NCBI GenBank assembly: GCA_021234155.1
Contig: JAJEKV010000233.1
Span: forward strand, 312,001 to 376,000
Direction: 5' to 3'
Source: Isoetes taiwanensis
Lineage: Eukaryota > Streptophyta > Lycopodiopsida > Isoetales > Isoetaceae
Length of the DNA stretch: 64,000 nt
Positions 35,196 to 46,835 of this stretch are shown here, piece after piece. The translations under genes were made by a program, and so were the position numbers. The stretch's first letter is position 1. Each line of letters begins with the position of its first letter. Below the pieces are notes generated by a model. That model searched no databases. It was not told the origin of the DNA and saw only the letters and a list, made by a program, of their open reading frames with translations.

Positions 35196-36209
35196 ATTTG
35201 GGTAGTTGGCATTATTCTCATATTCTCTTGTTATTGTAATATTCGTTGAATTTGTCTGCGATGTTCCGACTCATTGTCCCATTACTACTATAGCTTTCCT
35301 GCTCAGTTTGATATATTTTCTAGGTTTGATCCGGTTCGGGTTTGTCAGTTAGTCTTAGAGTCTTTTAGTGCTTTTTAGTTCAATTTTTTGTTTGTTTTGG
35401 TCTTAGTTCAATTTTTTGTTAGTTCGCTCTTTGTATTTTAGTGTCAGTTTCTCTTTTAGTTTTCTAAGTTCATTTTTAGGCATTTTTTCTATGTACCCCT
35501 TTTTGCTCCATATATTCATCAAGTTCCTTTTTAGTTCACTCTCCTTCATTTATTCTTTAACCTCTTAAATCGCCTTGGTTCCTTTCTCTATTTACTACTT
35601 GCTCCAGTTCTTTATTTGTCCTTTCAATTTAGTTTAACGTTTTGAAACGACTTGGCTCTTTTGCTGTTTTGTCTGGCCCTTGTAGTCAATTTGATCTTGG
35701 TTATCTTGTTCTTCTTTATCCCATTGATCGCATGTGCCTCTCGTCTCCCTTACTCATTTCACTGCCTTTGCTCCACATTTGTTTTGCCATCTATTCTATT
35801 TTCTACTTCTGCCATTTTTTGGCCCCCCATTTTTCTCCAGTCGTTCTAACTTGCTCCATTCGTTTCTTTATTTTTCCTCTATTTATCCATTTGCTCTAGT
35901 TTCCTTTTTGTCCTCTCATTTCAGTTGCTCATTTCGCCTCTTCCGTCGTTTTTAGTTCTTCTGTTCCTTATTTGTCCATCTCCTTCGTTTGTTTAGCTCT
36001 TCTCCTTCTTTTCCTTGATGTTCTTTTACCATATTCTTGCCTTTTGCTCTGTTTATCCTGTTTTCTTTGCCAATTCTCCTTTGTTGTTCCTTTATCTGAT
36101 CCGTTCTAGTTGTCCTATTTTTTCCCTATTTTTTCATCATTCCACTTTTGTCCCATTTTACCTAGTCAGTATAGTTTGCTCATTCTTATTGAAGTAGATT
36201 CCTCTTCTA
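35196..36209 (+). other. pyrimidine-rich, no gene
   Basis: Continuation of the T/C-rich region, with repeats of words such as TTTTTTGTTTG-TTTTGGTC. No coding evidence. Confidence 0.45.
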
Positions 36210-37506
36210 TCGGCCAGTTGGTTGTATCATAGGACCCATCCTAGGAATGCCACGGTTCTATTGCGATAGCAATAGAACCGACATTCCTTGGATGGGGACG
36301 CCTTTCCTCGCATCCCCTATTTATACCGCCTTCTTTCTCATTTCCAATCATCGGCGTTCTCTTGAGCTTCTTCCATTCTGCTCATTCCGGGCTCCACAAG
36401 TTTCCCGCCCCCCTCCCTCTGTCAATGGAACTGACATTCCTTGGACATTTTCCTCCTATTTATATCTCCCTCGTCCTCTTTGCTTCTTATCGGCGTTCTC
36501 TTGAGCTTTCTTATTGTTCCTCCTTGGCTCTACTCAGCTTCCCGCGCTCCCTTCCCGATGCAGTCCTGGGATTTACATCTTTGATTATTTATGTTCTATG
36601 TTTCTCAGCATGGCACAGATCGGCCACTTAATTGTGCTTCAGGACCCATCCTAGGAATCTATCATCGGCGTTCTCTTGAGCTAGACTTCTCCTTCTTCTC
36701 TATCCTATCAGTTTCCCTCATCCTCCCTCCCTTGATGGTTTTTTCATTTGATTGTGTTCGTTATTTCTTTTTCTATGTCCTTTAAATTTGCATTCTTTAT
36801 TCAGCGTGGCTTTGTAGCCTCTGAGGCATATTTATTGGTTTACTCTTTCTCGGCATGGCACTAGTATTTTATTTATTCATTCAATGTTTTCTCTCGATGT
36901 GGCATTGTAGCCTCTGAGTCAATATTTATTATTCATGTTTTCTCTCGGCGTGGCGCTGTTGCCTCCGAGATCGTATTTATTGTTTTTTCTCGGCGTGGCG
37001 CTGTAGCCTCCGAGGCAGCACTAATCGGTTGTTTTTCCCGCGATGGTCATTCCGCGGACGGTTCCCGATTGGTCGGCTGTTGTTTCTTTCTCGGCGTGGC
37101 CCTGGAGCCTCCGAGTCTTCTTGCCTATGGCATCTAACTCATTGACGGGTTATTTTTCTTTCAGCCTTGATTCTGCAGGATTGTTTAAGGTCTTGTGGTT
37201 GCCATAGTGCGTGGGGTCGTGCTTCAACTATTTGCTTGGGTTTCCTCAAAACCTAAGAAGGCGATGAGGAGCAGTCACCGAGTCTTCTCACCTTTGCATC
37301 GATCAAGTGGCGGATAAAACCATTATGTTGTATTCTTCAGTTTCACCATGCTCTCGATTATTGTCTAGTTTCGGAGCATTTACGGTTCATATTTCCAAAT
37401 TTATCTATCCCTAGTGAAGGATCCATTTGTACTCAATGTTTTACAAAGCTCAATGAGAACACCACTTCGGCCAGTTGGTTGTATCATAGGACCCATCCTA
37501 GGAATG
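36210..37506 (+). repeat. array of promoter-like cassettes and CTCGG...CCGAG hairpin repeats
   Basis: A 40-bp word (TCGGCCAGTTGGTTGTATCA + TAGGACCCATCCTAGGAATG) occurs at 36210-36249 and 37467-37506, with a diverged copy at 36620-36658. Copy 2 of the 152-bp TATA repeat is at 36246-36397. A weaker repeat of its parts (GACATTCCTTGGAC, CTATTTATATC, ATCGGCGTTCTCTTGAGCT) is at 36427-36515, and another GGCGTTCTCTTGAGCT at 36665. From about 36840 to 37120, four or five units of CTCGGCGTGGCGCTGTAGCC + TCCGAG occur, each a potential hairpin. Such spacer-like arrays resemble intergenic-spacer or retroelement promoter repeats. Confidence 0.7.
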
Positions 37507-38390
37507 TACTCATTGTATGACATAAATGGAAGCTCCATAGCCCTGTAAGGTTGAAAAGGCTGAGCCAAAGTTGATAATAGAACAAACCAAATCAAATTTG
37601 AAGTCATCATCTTGTCCAATCTATTACAATAAAGTTGGGATACCTAAATGGGATTTACATGCTAGAGTCACATGACTTGATGCTTCTTTATTGGTTTGAC
37701 GAATAAAGTTCTTGAAGCTAAAGTTGTCACATTTGAAGTGTTGATATATTTAAGAGAAAACATCCAAATGTTTAACCTTCCCCTTCATGAAAAGTGAGAC
37801 TTATCCACTAGCAGTAGAATCATTTAAAGCGGAGTTTGGAATCATCATGCCCTTTATGAAACTTATAGATCGGAGAGACTTATCCAGTAGTGGCAGTACA
37901 TGATTGAGGATAGTGTCATGATGCAACATAATAGAATACAACATAACATCATAGAGTACAACATAATAGAGCACAACATGATGCTGCTGCTAAGCGCTTG
38001 CTACAGCTGCGCCGTCCAATTCGTCCACTGGCATCTATATGGTAGTTGGAGAAAACACTAGTAAGTTGAATTGAAGCGATATTAAAAAAAAAAGTGTATA
38101 CCAAGTTCTTGGCGCTGCTTTGACAACTCCAACATGGAGCCTCCAATGGGAACTCCTCCCTCTGGATAGCCAATCAAGATGGATAACATGTGGTACATGC
38201 GAACATTCATGTTGCGTTGCAGAACCTGCACTTTCAGAATTCGCCATTGCACCTCTGTCAAGTTGTGGTGTCGCAATGCAAGTGAGAGAACATCCTAGCA
38301 TGCTTCTGCCATTTGCCATCCCAATGTCCTCCAATGGCAAGAGTGCAAGGGCAAGAAGAGCACAGGCCTTCAGAAAGTTTTGATCAGATG
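37507..38390. other. unrecognised; possible exon fragments on minus strand
   Basis: Minus-strand frames at 38082-38276 (containing RMYHMLSILIGYPEGGVPIG) and at 38300-38385 look less random than their neighbours but match no family that I know. The AT-rich part near 37940-37980 repeats ACAACATAATAGA-like words. Confidence 0.3.
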
Positions 38391-38845
38391 TAGAAACCCT
38401 TCCTATTTTCCCCCGTTGGTAAAAACCCTTCCTATTTTCCCCATGGCATTGAAAAATAGGAAGGGTTTTCATAAATTAAAATTTGAATTCTCGGGTGACG
38501 TGCATATTTATAAGCGTGCTCCATTAATGAGCGGCGTCCGTCTACAAAAGCATGGTCCATTGAAAAGCGTGAATATTATAAATATTAAAAAAAAAGGGAT
38601 GGAAACCCTTCCCATTTTCCGTAGAAACACTTCCAGTTTTCAAAACGAGAAACCCTTCCCATTTTTCATGAAAACCCTTCCTAATTTCCGTGGAAACCCT
38701 TGGAATTTAGGAAGGGTTTCCACGAAAATAAAGAAGGGTGGTTTTAATGAAAGCTAGAAGGGTTTCCATGGAAAATAGAAAGGGTTTCGATAGAAATTTG
38801 GACGGGTTTCCACAGAAAATAGAGAAGGGTTTCCATGGGAGACCA
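38391..38845. mobile_element. Foldback-type element: opposed arrays of a ~20-bp motif
   Basis: The motif GAAACCCTTCCTATTTTCC is tandemly repeated in one orientation (38393, 38423, then about five copies at 38597-38705). It then appears inverted (GGAAGGGTTTCCACGAAAAT and variants, about six copies at 38706-38840). A smaller opposed pair sits at 38423-38470. Arms made of short tandem repeats are the hallmark of Drosophila FB-like elements. Confidence 0.7.
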
Positions 38846-39744
38846 ACCCAAATCGGGCATACCAGTAAAATCCTATATCATATTTGCCTTCAAAGGCAAG
38901 CAAAGGCACAAATCCGAAGGTACATATTGCCACATTCATCCACGCAAAAAATTGCATTTACAAATTAAACGTTGAAAACAGAAATTACTTTTTGAAAAAA
39001 AAAGGAAAAAAATGATACCCGATTATATATGTTTAGATAATGGTCTTGTTCCCTTAGTTAACCTAAACCGATTTAATGGAGCATTTAAAAATCACCACTA
39101 TGGTTAAAACCATGTTTAACAAGGGAATCTAAACTAGGCCTAGACCTTAGAATTCAACATGCCTTTAAATAAACACGATGTCGTTAGGATTGTTGTACTA
39201 GAGCAAAAAACAAAGAAAGTTACGAACGAAAAAATTGAAGAACATAAACCACCAGTAGTAAGAAGCTTCTGTTTATTATGATGATATTTCAGGCGGTGCT
39301 TTTGCCAGTGCTTCATCTCTGCTCATCGCTCTCTCCTCTCTGCTTCATCGCCAAGCACAAATCAGTTAGGTCCTATGTAGAGAATCGCAGATCTGGCCCA
39401 CAATTTTGGCATGTTTTATGCATCGATCTGGAGTTCTAAATCTGTAAACAGGTACTGATGCATCACTCAGACAGGTTAAGGTGGTAAAACACGCAGGCAA
39501 AAAACAGAGAAAGGGGTTTAATCTATGAAAGATTGTAGATAACAATAAAGATCACAGATCTTAGGATTTGCCTGGCCTTTCCTTATTGCATCATTTAATC
39601 GTCCGCAGTCGAGATACACACAAGCATTGACAACAGAAAAAATCATTAACAGGAATAAACTCTCAGAAATCCAACTAAATCCTATGAACTTTGAAACTCC
39701 GCTTCTACATAATGTCTAAGAGGGGCTAGAAGTTTATGTCTTCC
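38846..39744. other. no gene recognised
   Basis: AT-rich flank. The part at 39250-39740 lies downstream of the coiled-coil ORF and may be its 3' region. Confidence 0.4.
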
Positions 39745-40099
39745 ACCAATCCTATTTAAAACATCCCCAATCTGTAAAAGAGCCTTCCAATTGATTCAAT
39801 AAATCAAACTTTTTGATATTTTCATGATACTTTAAGACAGATGATCTTGCTTTTTGGATCTCTTCTTGCAGGGATGAGATCTTGGATTCCAATGCCACAA
39901 CAATTTCTGCCTAGATGCCATTCAGATCATCTAATTTGACAGGTAACTTTCTCTCCATGACGCCATTCGGATTGTCAATCTTAGCTTTCAACATGTCCTC
40001 GATATCTTCAAGCCATGCCAGAACCTGATCATTGAAATCAGCTGCATGCCTCTTTCTATGTTTTCTTGCACTTGCTTTTGGGGCCATAGTCTGCAACAT
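39745..40099 (-). pseudogene. coiled-coil protein with in-frame stop, unknown
   Basis: The minus frame starts near 40099 (MAPKASARKHRKRHAADF is a nuclear-signal-like basic start). It continues with VLAWLEDIEDMLKAKIDNPN and ends at NGI with TAG at 39911-39913. The same frame then stays open with IVVALESKISSLQEEIQKAR and ENIKKFDLLNQLEGSF to a stop near 39745, about 118 codons in all. The second half has heptad-like spacing. One point mutation would explain the break. I do not recognise the protein. A coincidental frame is possible but unlikely given the continuous helical character. Confidence 0.45.
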
Positions 40100-40814
40100 G
40101 ATGCACTAGAAAAGGATAAATGCTAGGGAAAGAAAGGGTGATGATTAGAAAAGGGCAACACCATAGGAAGAAGGAAGGGATATGCAATGAGAGCTGATGA
40201 GGAAGAAGAGACGTGAAAGAACATAAATAGGGCTAGAAGGATAAAGGATAAAATAACCAAGTGTTAACTACCTCCATAGTTCTAGACCTTTGTTTTCCTT
40301 CGTAGTTCTAGAACTTTGTTTTCCTTCTATTTGATGAAACAAAGGAAAACATCATTTAACCCTACCTATCAAGCATGGTTAGGGTTGTTAAATCTGGATT
40401 TCTCATGTAGCACAAGTCTCTAACAGCAGTCCAGAGGATGCCACAGGTTGCCATAGTAATTCGGAGGAGGATATTGCGACGTCAATACCAGGTTTCTAGG
40501 TTTCTTACATAATTTGAATCTCGTCTGAATCTTTTGTACACTCCCTTTTTTTATTTTTATATCTTTTGAATCTCTGTATATCATGAGTACATTCGTTCTC
40601 TGAGAGCATTTTTTTTGGAAGCAAATTCTTCTAGGAAAAAAATCCCAACAAGCTTTTCCAATTTGTTTATTTGCCTGGATTGGATTGCAGCGAGGAAATG
40701 GACATTAATGAGGAAGAAGTTAATCTATACAATGTTTTTGATGAGAATTTAAAAATAAAGAATTTTAGAATGTTCAGAGTATTTGAATAGTGAGCTTTAA
40801 ATAGTAAGCATGGG
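40100..40814. other. no gene recognised
   Basis: Short tandem repeat of CTTCGTAGTTCTAGA-CTTTGTTTTCCTT near 40275-40325; otherwise unremarkable. Confidence 0.4.
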
Positions 40815-42237
40815 AATTTTATTGCAAGAACCATAGACCATATATCCTTAGAACAATTGAATGGGTTGTTATAAGTAAAAAACATAGATTCAAGATAAAA
40901 AATAATCACATTAGCTCACTGGGTATATTGGTTAAAGTAGTCTTATCAGGACATTGAGTTATTTCAATAGAGGTTCAAGTCCTCGTATTTCATATTCTAA
41001 AATCTTAGGCAAAGCCTTATAGAGATTCGATATTCCCTCAAACCCTTAGACGAAATCGTATTTTATATTTCAAAATCATAAACGTCTCCAATCATAAATG
41101 CCTATAAACGAAGCGAGAGGTGCCCAGAAGCCCCAACATACGATCTAGGTCGTAGGATCGACGAATACGACGACTGTGGTATTCCAAGGTGCACTTCGTT
41201 TAGAATATGTAGGGGTTCCAGGGGGATTTGATATGGATGTAAAAATAACAATTCCCGAAACCATAGACCATATATCCCTAGAACAATTGAATGGGTTGTT
41301 ATGAATAAAAAACATAGATTCAAGATAAAAAATAATCACATTAGCTCACTGAGTACATTGGTTAAAGTAGTCTTATCAGGACATTGAGTTAGTTATTTTA
41401 GTAGAGGTTCACGTCCCCGTATTTCATATTCTAAAATCTTAGGCAAAGCCGTATAGAGGTTCGATATTCCCTCAAACTCTTAGGCGAAATCGTATTTTAT
41501 ATTTCAAAATCATAGGCGTCTCCAATCATAAATGACTATAAACGAAACAAGAGGTGCCCAGAGGCCCCAACATACGATCTGGGCCGTAGGATCGACGAAT
41601 CCGACGACTGTGGTACCCCAGGGTGCATCTCGTTTAGAATATGTAGCAAAATAACAGGGGGTTCCAGGGGGATTTGATATGGATGTAAAAATAATAATTC
41701 CTGAAACCATAGACCATATATCCCTAAAACAATTGAATGGGTTGTTATAAAAAAAAACATAGATTTAAAATAAAAAATAATCACATTAACTCACTGGGTA
41801 CATTGATTAAAGTAGTCTTATTAGGACATTGAGTTATTTTGAAGCCCTCGTATTTCATATTCTAAAATCTTAGGCGAAGCCGTATAGAGGTTCGATATTC
41901 CCTCAAAACCTTAGGCGAAATCGTATTTCATATTTCAAAATCATAGGCGCCTCTAATCATAAATGACTATAAGCAAAACGAGAGGTGCCCGGAGGCTCCA
42001 ACATAGGATCTGGGTCGTAGGATCAGCGAATCCGACGACTATGGTAGTCCAGAATGCACCTCATTTAGAATATGTAGCAAAATAACAGGGGGTTTCAGAG
42101 GGATTTGATATGCCATGTAAAAATAACAATTCCTGAAACCATAGACCATATATCCCTAAAACAATTGAATGGGTTGTTATAAAAAAAAACATAGATTCAA
42201 AATAAAAAATAATCACATTAACTCACTGGGTACATTG
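40815..42237 (+). repeat. ~432-bp satellite with tRNA-like boxes, left part of array
   Basis: Three and a half units. The landmark CGTATTTCATATTCTAAAAT recurs at about 40984, 41418 and 41848. Each unit contains TTAGCTCACTGGGTACATTG and GAGGTTCAAGTCCTCG, spaced as box A and box B of a tRNA-derived gene. Each also has AACGAGAGGTGCCC, GGATCGACGAATCCGACGAC and GGGGGATTTGATATGGATGT. The array is cut at 42237 by the 7.6-kb transposon and resumes at 49822. Confidence 0.9.
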
Positions 42238-42264
42238 GGGTGAAAGTATGCTGGTGGGTGGCAA

Positions 42265-42351
42265 AAGCATGCGTCCGGACGCATGCTTATAGCAGGGTTT
42301 TAGCCCGCTTAAAGCACCCCTGCTTTTGCTTAATTTGGGGTGCTTTAAGCG
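42265..42351. repeat. 24-bp perfect palindrome and 15-bp stem-loop near the left TIR
   Basis: The palindrome at 42265-42288 has half-site AAGCATGCGTCC. A stem-loop has arms CGCTTAAAGCACCCC (42306-42320) and GGGGTGCTTTAAGCG (42337-42351), with a 16-base loop. They could be transposase binding sites or a cruciform. Confidence 0.85.
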
Positions 42352-42779
42352 TAACTGCCCGTCATTTTTTTTTACGCCCTTCATGTACTAACACGTCCAC
42401 CTCACGAATGAACCGTTAGGATAATGATTGTGGGTTTTTGGCTGGATTTTCGCGCGAGTGGTGTGGTAGTACGTTGCAAATTGGATTACTTCGTCATGGG
42501 CCGCGAAAATTCTCCCTCCAATTCAATTATCCTCCTCTCTCGGGGAATTTCATGGCGCCCCTCGATCACGCCTCGAGGCAATCACGCGTTTAGCATTGGA
42601 TTTTTCGGCCCGATGAATCCCAATACAAGTGTTCCAAATTTGTTGGATGTCAATCCAACACGGGGAAATATCACGTGAAGATCCGGTTTCCTCTCGCAAT
42701 TTACAAGAAATTGGATGCGAGAGAAAGAGAGAATACTGATTAAGGAATAAGATGAAAAGAGCAGCGGTTGAGCGGGAGG

Positions 42780-45700
42780 ATCTCGCATGAGGCAGAGCAA
42801 GAAATAGCCAAGCAAGTAGTTGATTACTTCAATAAGCTCACCAAAAAGCATTCACCGAACTCAAGGCTGATGTGATGAAGAGGGTGGTTCATCACCACGA
42901 AATGGAAATCTCGAACACGGACTTTTACCAAATCCAAAGGAGTGCAAGGCGCCGGGAGTCTTTGCTCAACAACTTGAAACAGACAATGGCAGCCACAAAG
43001 AGGCAAAGGAACCATGATATTTGGAGAGCGAACCTCAACACTTGTGATGGCTTCTTCCACAAATTCGAGATGCAATTCCACTATGGCGGTGGCTGTTAGG
43101 TACATCTATTTCTTGTCTTCATGCACGTTGCTTCTTCATGCTTTCAAGTGCTTGTATCTCTGAAAGTGATCTTTGGCTGGGATATGTTCATTGATACATG
43201 TGCAATATTTCTTATGATAGGTTGCATGAGGTCAACAGATTGCAACTGCTTTGCATTAAGGAAATCGGAAGCCTTCCTTGGAAATGGTCCGTGGTGCGCT
43301 TTCCAAAAAGAGGTTGAGGTGCGATTCTCTCACCCACCTTGCAAGCAAAGCATACCGCATTCTGGAAAGAAAAAAGCAGAGTCTCTCCTTGCAAGAAAGA
43401 TGTTGTGAACACTTGTTGGAGAGTCGGGGCTTCGAATTTCTTATCCCTTGCACCTTCGGAGGTCACACGCGGTATAAGTTTCCATACAAACTTTTTTTCT
43501 CGCTATTTCTAACCAAAGGCCACCATTCAAATTTGCAGCTATATCAACAATACAAAAAGGGACATCCTGAACACCCTGTTTGCTTAAAGGCTTTCGAGAA
43601 GTTGAAGCCTATTTATGTGAAGAAAGTATCAGAAAGGGAAACCTGTTGTTGCATATACCATATGAAGTTGGAGTATGCCGTGGTAGCAACCGAATGCATT
43701 AAGGTCGCAAAAAACTGGATTCCATGGTGAAGAGTGCAAGTGCACTGCGAGGTCCGGTGGACTCGGTGAGAAGTGTCCGGCACCAACATCACGTATGACT
43801 CAACCAAATGAGCTCGAGGGTCGTGGGTTTGCAACAAGAGCGCAGGGTGAGGAATGGTATAAACATGATCGCTTGATGCGCACATGTCGGCGGTGGTAAA
43901 AAAAGTCTTCCTATATGTCCAAGAGAAAGAGAGAATCATGAAGTTCTTGCTTGAATGGAAGACGCGTTTGAAAAGGTAATACTCTCTTTATTGTTTGCTG
44001 AAGCATGCTGATATGTGCTGTCATGCGCTGACTACTGCTTTTGTGCTTTCAACTTGCGATGATCTTCTTTTTTTTATGCTACAGACATTGTTACAGATTC
44101 CAGTGGAGACAGAAGAAGCCGATGGAGTTGCGACTGCGTTACCAAAGGAGGAAGTGCTGTGGCGGCAGAAAAGAAAAGATCTAATGCCACCAAGAAGGGA
44201 AACCAAAGTAAGAAGTCAAAGGTAGCTGGTGGGACCGAAGCCGCTGAAAAGCGGCGGCAGAAAGCCGAGAAGAATGGAAACAAAAGTAAGAAATCCAAGG
44301 TTTGGTAGGACCCGGCTGAAAAAGGCTGCAGACAAGTTGAGAAGAAGGAAACAAAAGTAAGAAATCCAAGGCATTTGGTGGGACCAAAACTGAAGCAAAC
44401 ACAAGATGAGACCTCAAATGGCAAGGGAAAAAAAAAGAAAGGACCAAAGCCGGTTCTTAGATTGTCTTACAAGAGAACGGCAAAGGAAGGCTTTCATTTC
44501 ATATCTGTGTTCCACGTTGAAGATATTCGTGTGTCACACAATTACGGGGCTAGGTGGCGGGCCATGCAATTCAAGAGTTGCTTGGACAATATCCAAGATG
44601 GCACAATTGTTTACGTAATTGATTTTCTTTGAGATTACTGACATCAAAATACAAAGGGAGGTTCAAAGCCAACATTGGCACAATGACCAAATAACAATTC
44701 TCGTCCACATCATTATAGGATGGACGGCTGACTCTACGGGATCGAAAAGCTATTGAAGGAAACCCATTTTTACTTGAGTGATGACAAGATTCATGACACT
44801 CTTTTTTGTGCAACACCGTCTTAGAAAGCACAATTCATGGCTAGTATCAAATGGTGTAGAATTCTCCGGGCATATAGTTTGGTCGATGGTTGTTCTAGCC
44901 AATTCAAATCTGCGGAGACCATTCTATTTCCCACCAAGATATCACCACGAGCTAGGGAAGGAAATAATATGGAATTTCTTTAGGACAGCCCATGGTAGGG
45001 GAGAGCACGATGGGCAGGGGGGCAGTCCTCAAAGGGGCATTCACTAGAGAGCGACTCAAGTATGATGGAGTGAGATTTAGGGGTGCTTCTTTGATGCACC
45101 GTGAATTCGCTATGAGTTGGAATGAAGGTGCCAAAGAACGGGGACATCAAGAGGTAATATGCCTTCATCTGCATTCATCCGCTTTTAACGCGTGCTTTCA
45201 TCCGCTTCTACAAAGTGCTTTTATCCGCTTTTATCCGCGTGGTAATGTCAGAATGTGCCTCAGTCTTGGATGTGAACCGCAATAGTTGTTGCCGGGCTTT
45301 TTTGCGTGCACTTTTGGTTCATTGGAAAGGATGATGTTGATAGGATGGAACCGGGCTGGGGCGTGCCGGTGGTAGAAGGGGACGAAGGAAATACACAAAG
45401 ATCGGGACATACTTGGCCAAATCAAGCACAAGGGTGGCTCATAGAGGTTTAAGTTGTTTTTCGTGGTAACTTGTTTGAAAGGAAACCGGTCATCTTGTGT
45501 GAACAAGCAGAGGTTAAAGAATTGGAAATATGTTACTCTAAAGCCGGAAAAGTCTTTGGTGAAGATGCGAAAGGCTAAATCGATGAGGCATTTTTGAAGG
45601 TGATGGAGAATGGCTTAGTGGAAACATAGAGGAAGGTGATAATAACTTTGTTGTGGCCCAGGAGGGAAATCGGAGAATGCAGATTTCTATGTGGTCAAAT

Positions 45701-45960
45701 GTGTTAAGCGAGGCATATCCTTGATGTAATTGTCAAGGATAGCCGGGTCGAACCTTCAATGTCGATGAACATGTGTTGCTGGTTTGTACTATCTTTGTCG
45801 GCCCGATGGTACTTGGGAGCTACTTGAAGACAAAGGTCGACCTTCGATCTGATCATCATTATCAGCCATCAAGTTTGAGATGAATCAGATTCACGGCACT
45901 ATGATTTTCCCTTGATCGGACTACTCACGGATGATCCTTGACAGTCTGCCATATGAAGGT
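42780..45960 (+). pseudogene. DDE/RNase H-like transposase of the 7.6-kb element, degraded
   Basis: Readable blocks in changing frames: QVVDYFNKLTKKHSP (42810), an upstream domain with HTRYKFPYKLFFSLFLTKGH and ETCCCIYHMKLEY (43278-43730), a KK/GG-rich basic linker (44160-44460), then AMQFKSCLDNIQDGTIVYVI and a D (44560-44620), EVQSQHWHNDQITILVHI (44650-44710), WS(D)GCSSQFKSAET (44880-44925), IIWNFF-TAHG-GEHDG (44960-45010) and VLKGAFTRERLKYDGVRFRG (45025-45085). The order D-F, HW--Q, SDG-SSQ-K and HGKG-DG-G recurs in transposase-like proteins that I know from animals and plants, and the Cys-rich CCC-YH block is usual upstream. No superfamily name can be given from memory. Many frameshifts; inactive. 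Confidence 0.65.
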
Positions 45961-46108
45961 TGAATATGCTTTGACCTAGTTGTTTTATCATTTTAACAGG
46001 TCTGTAGTTACTTGTGTCATTTGAGACATCTTACAAGATCACTCAATACTCAAGATATAACACAAAGTAATCTGCATATATTACAAAAAAGTAGTGTACA
46101 ATGGTTAC

Positions 46109-46830
46109 TTCATAAGTCATCGAAGTCCTCAAATCTATGCTCGTCGCCAGGAAGGGTGCCCAGCAGCTGCCTTTGTACTTCAATAGGAGCATTGAGGATA
46201 TAGTAGGCTGAGACAAGGTAGTTGTTGAGACAGTAATCCAGCACTGCAACTGTCTCCGGGGCCAACCATGCATCAGTGAAATCAATTTGTGAGATCGTTT
46301 CCTGTACTGTATGAGAGGCCAAGTATTCCAAAGCCGGACACACAAACTTCTGCAAAAAATTGTCCTCTTCTTGCCCCTTGAAAGGCATAACAGGAACGGT
46401 TGTGTGTGCAGGGTTTAGAAACCCTTTGTGCTTGTTTGTCATCAACCAAGAAAATCATACCATGATATTGAGGAAAATCCTCAAGAACAACCTTCAACTC
46501 CTTGAAAAATAGTTGCTTTTACGTCTTTGGTTGGATGCTCGCATGCATAGCAATGCTCTTGACCATATATCTTCAAGAATGCAGTCGCGGATCGGGGAAC
46601 AATGCATCCACCATATCCCTTGTATTCGAAGTAGAGAAGCACTCCAAATCACAACATCAAACCTCTGCGATTGCCCTCCACAAACTCATGATACCGGGTG
46701 CGCAAATGAGGTACTTACTTGCGTTTCTTTTACAACATGGTTCGTTTGTGGTGGATGCAAGATTTTTTGATTCATTCTCCCTCTGTTGTAATGCGTGCGA
46801 AGACACCATTTATGTCAAGCACCATGCACT
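46109..46830 (-). pseudogene. FCP1/NIF-type HAD phosphatase-like cargo gene, degraded
   Basis: On the minus strand: ARKCMVLDINGVFARI (46780-46830, HAD motif I in the D-x-N-G form), RFDVVIWSAS with NTRDMVDALFPD in the next frame (46590-46655), HPTKDVKATIF, then LEDFPQYHGMIFLVDD (46440-46500). Finally KGFLNPAHTTVPVMPFKGQE and LEYLASHTVQETISQ run to a stop at 46109. This is the order of NLI-interacting-factor/FCP1-like phosphatases (motif I, WS(S/A), D-D, late NPP/GQEDNFL segment). The second catalytic Asp of motif I is Asn, as in the plant D-x-N-G subgroup, so classical phosphatase activity is doubtful. Frameshifts break it. It lies wholly inside the 7.6-kb transposon, opposite to the transposase. 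Confidence 0.65.
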
Positions 46831-46835
46831 TCCGT

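Noticed and set aside
30614-36397. LTR retrotransposon bounded by the two 152-bp repeats
   Set aside because: No 5-bp TSD, repeats continue differently after GGGCTCCAC, no primer-binding site or polyprotein between them, and parts of the cassette recur outside.
31041-36785. Several Phe/Leu/Ser-rich open frames resembling membrane proteins
   Set aside because: They arise from T/C-rich composition; no conserved residues and no consistent frame.
37401-37619. Secreted small protein on minus strand
   Set aside because: Its centre is the 40-bp repeat of the spacer array; no conserved motif. Probably a chance frame.
38391-38845. CRISPR-like array
   Set aside because: Eukaryotic context, irregular spacing, both orientations and degenerate repeats; fits a foldback element.
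43890-44000. Host kinase- or zinc-finger-like gene inside the 7.6-kb element
   Set aside because: Blocks there read continuously with the transposase (VFLYVQEKERIMKFLLEWKT) rather than as a separate gene.
44074-44447. Minus-strand frames rich in Phe/Ser across the transposase linker
   Set aside because: Antisense shadows of the Lys-rich linker repeats.
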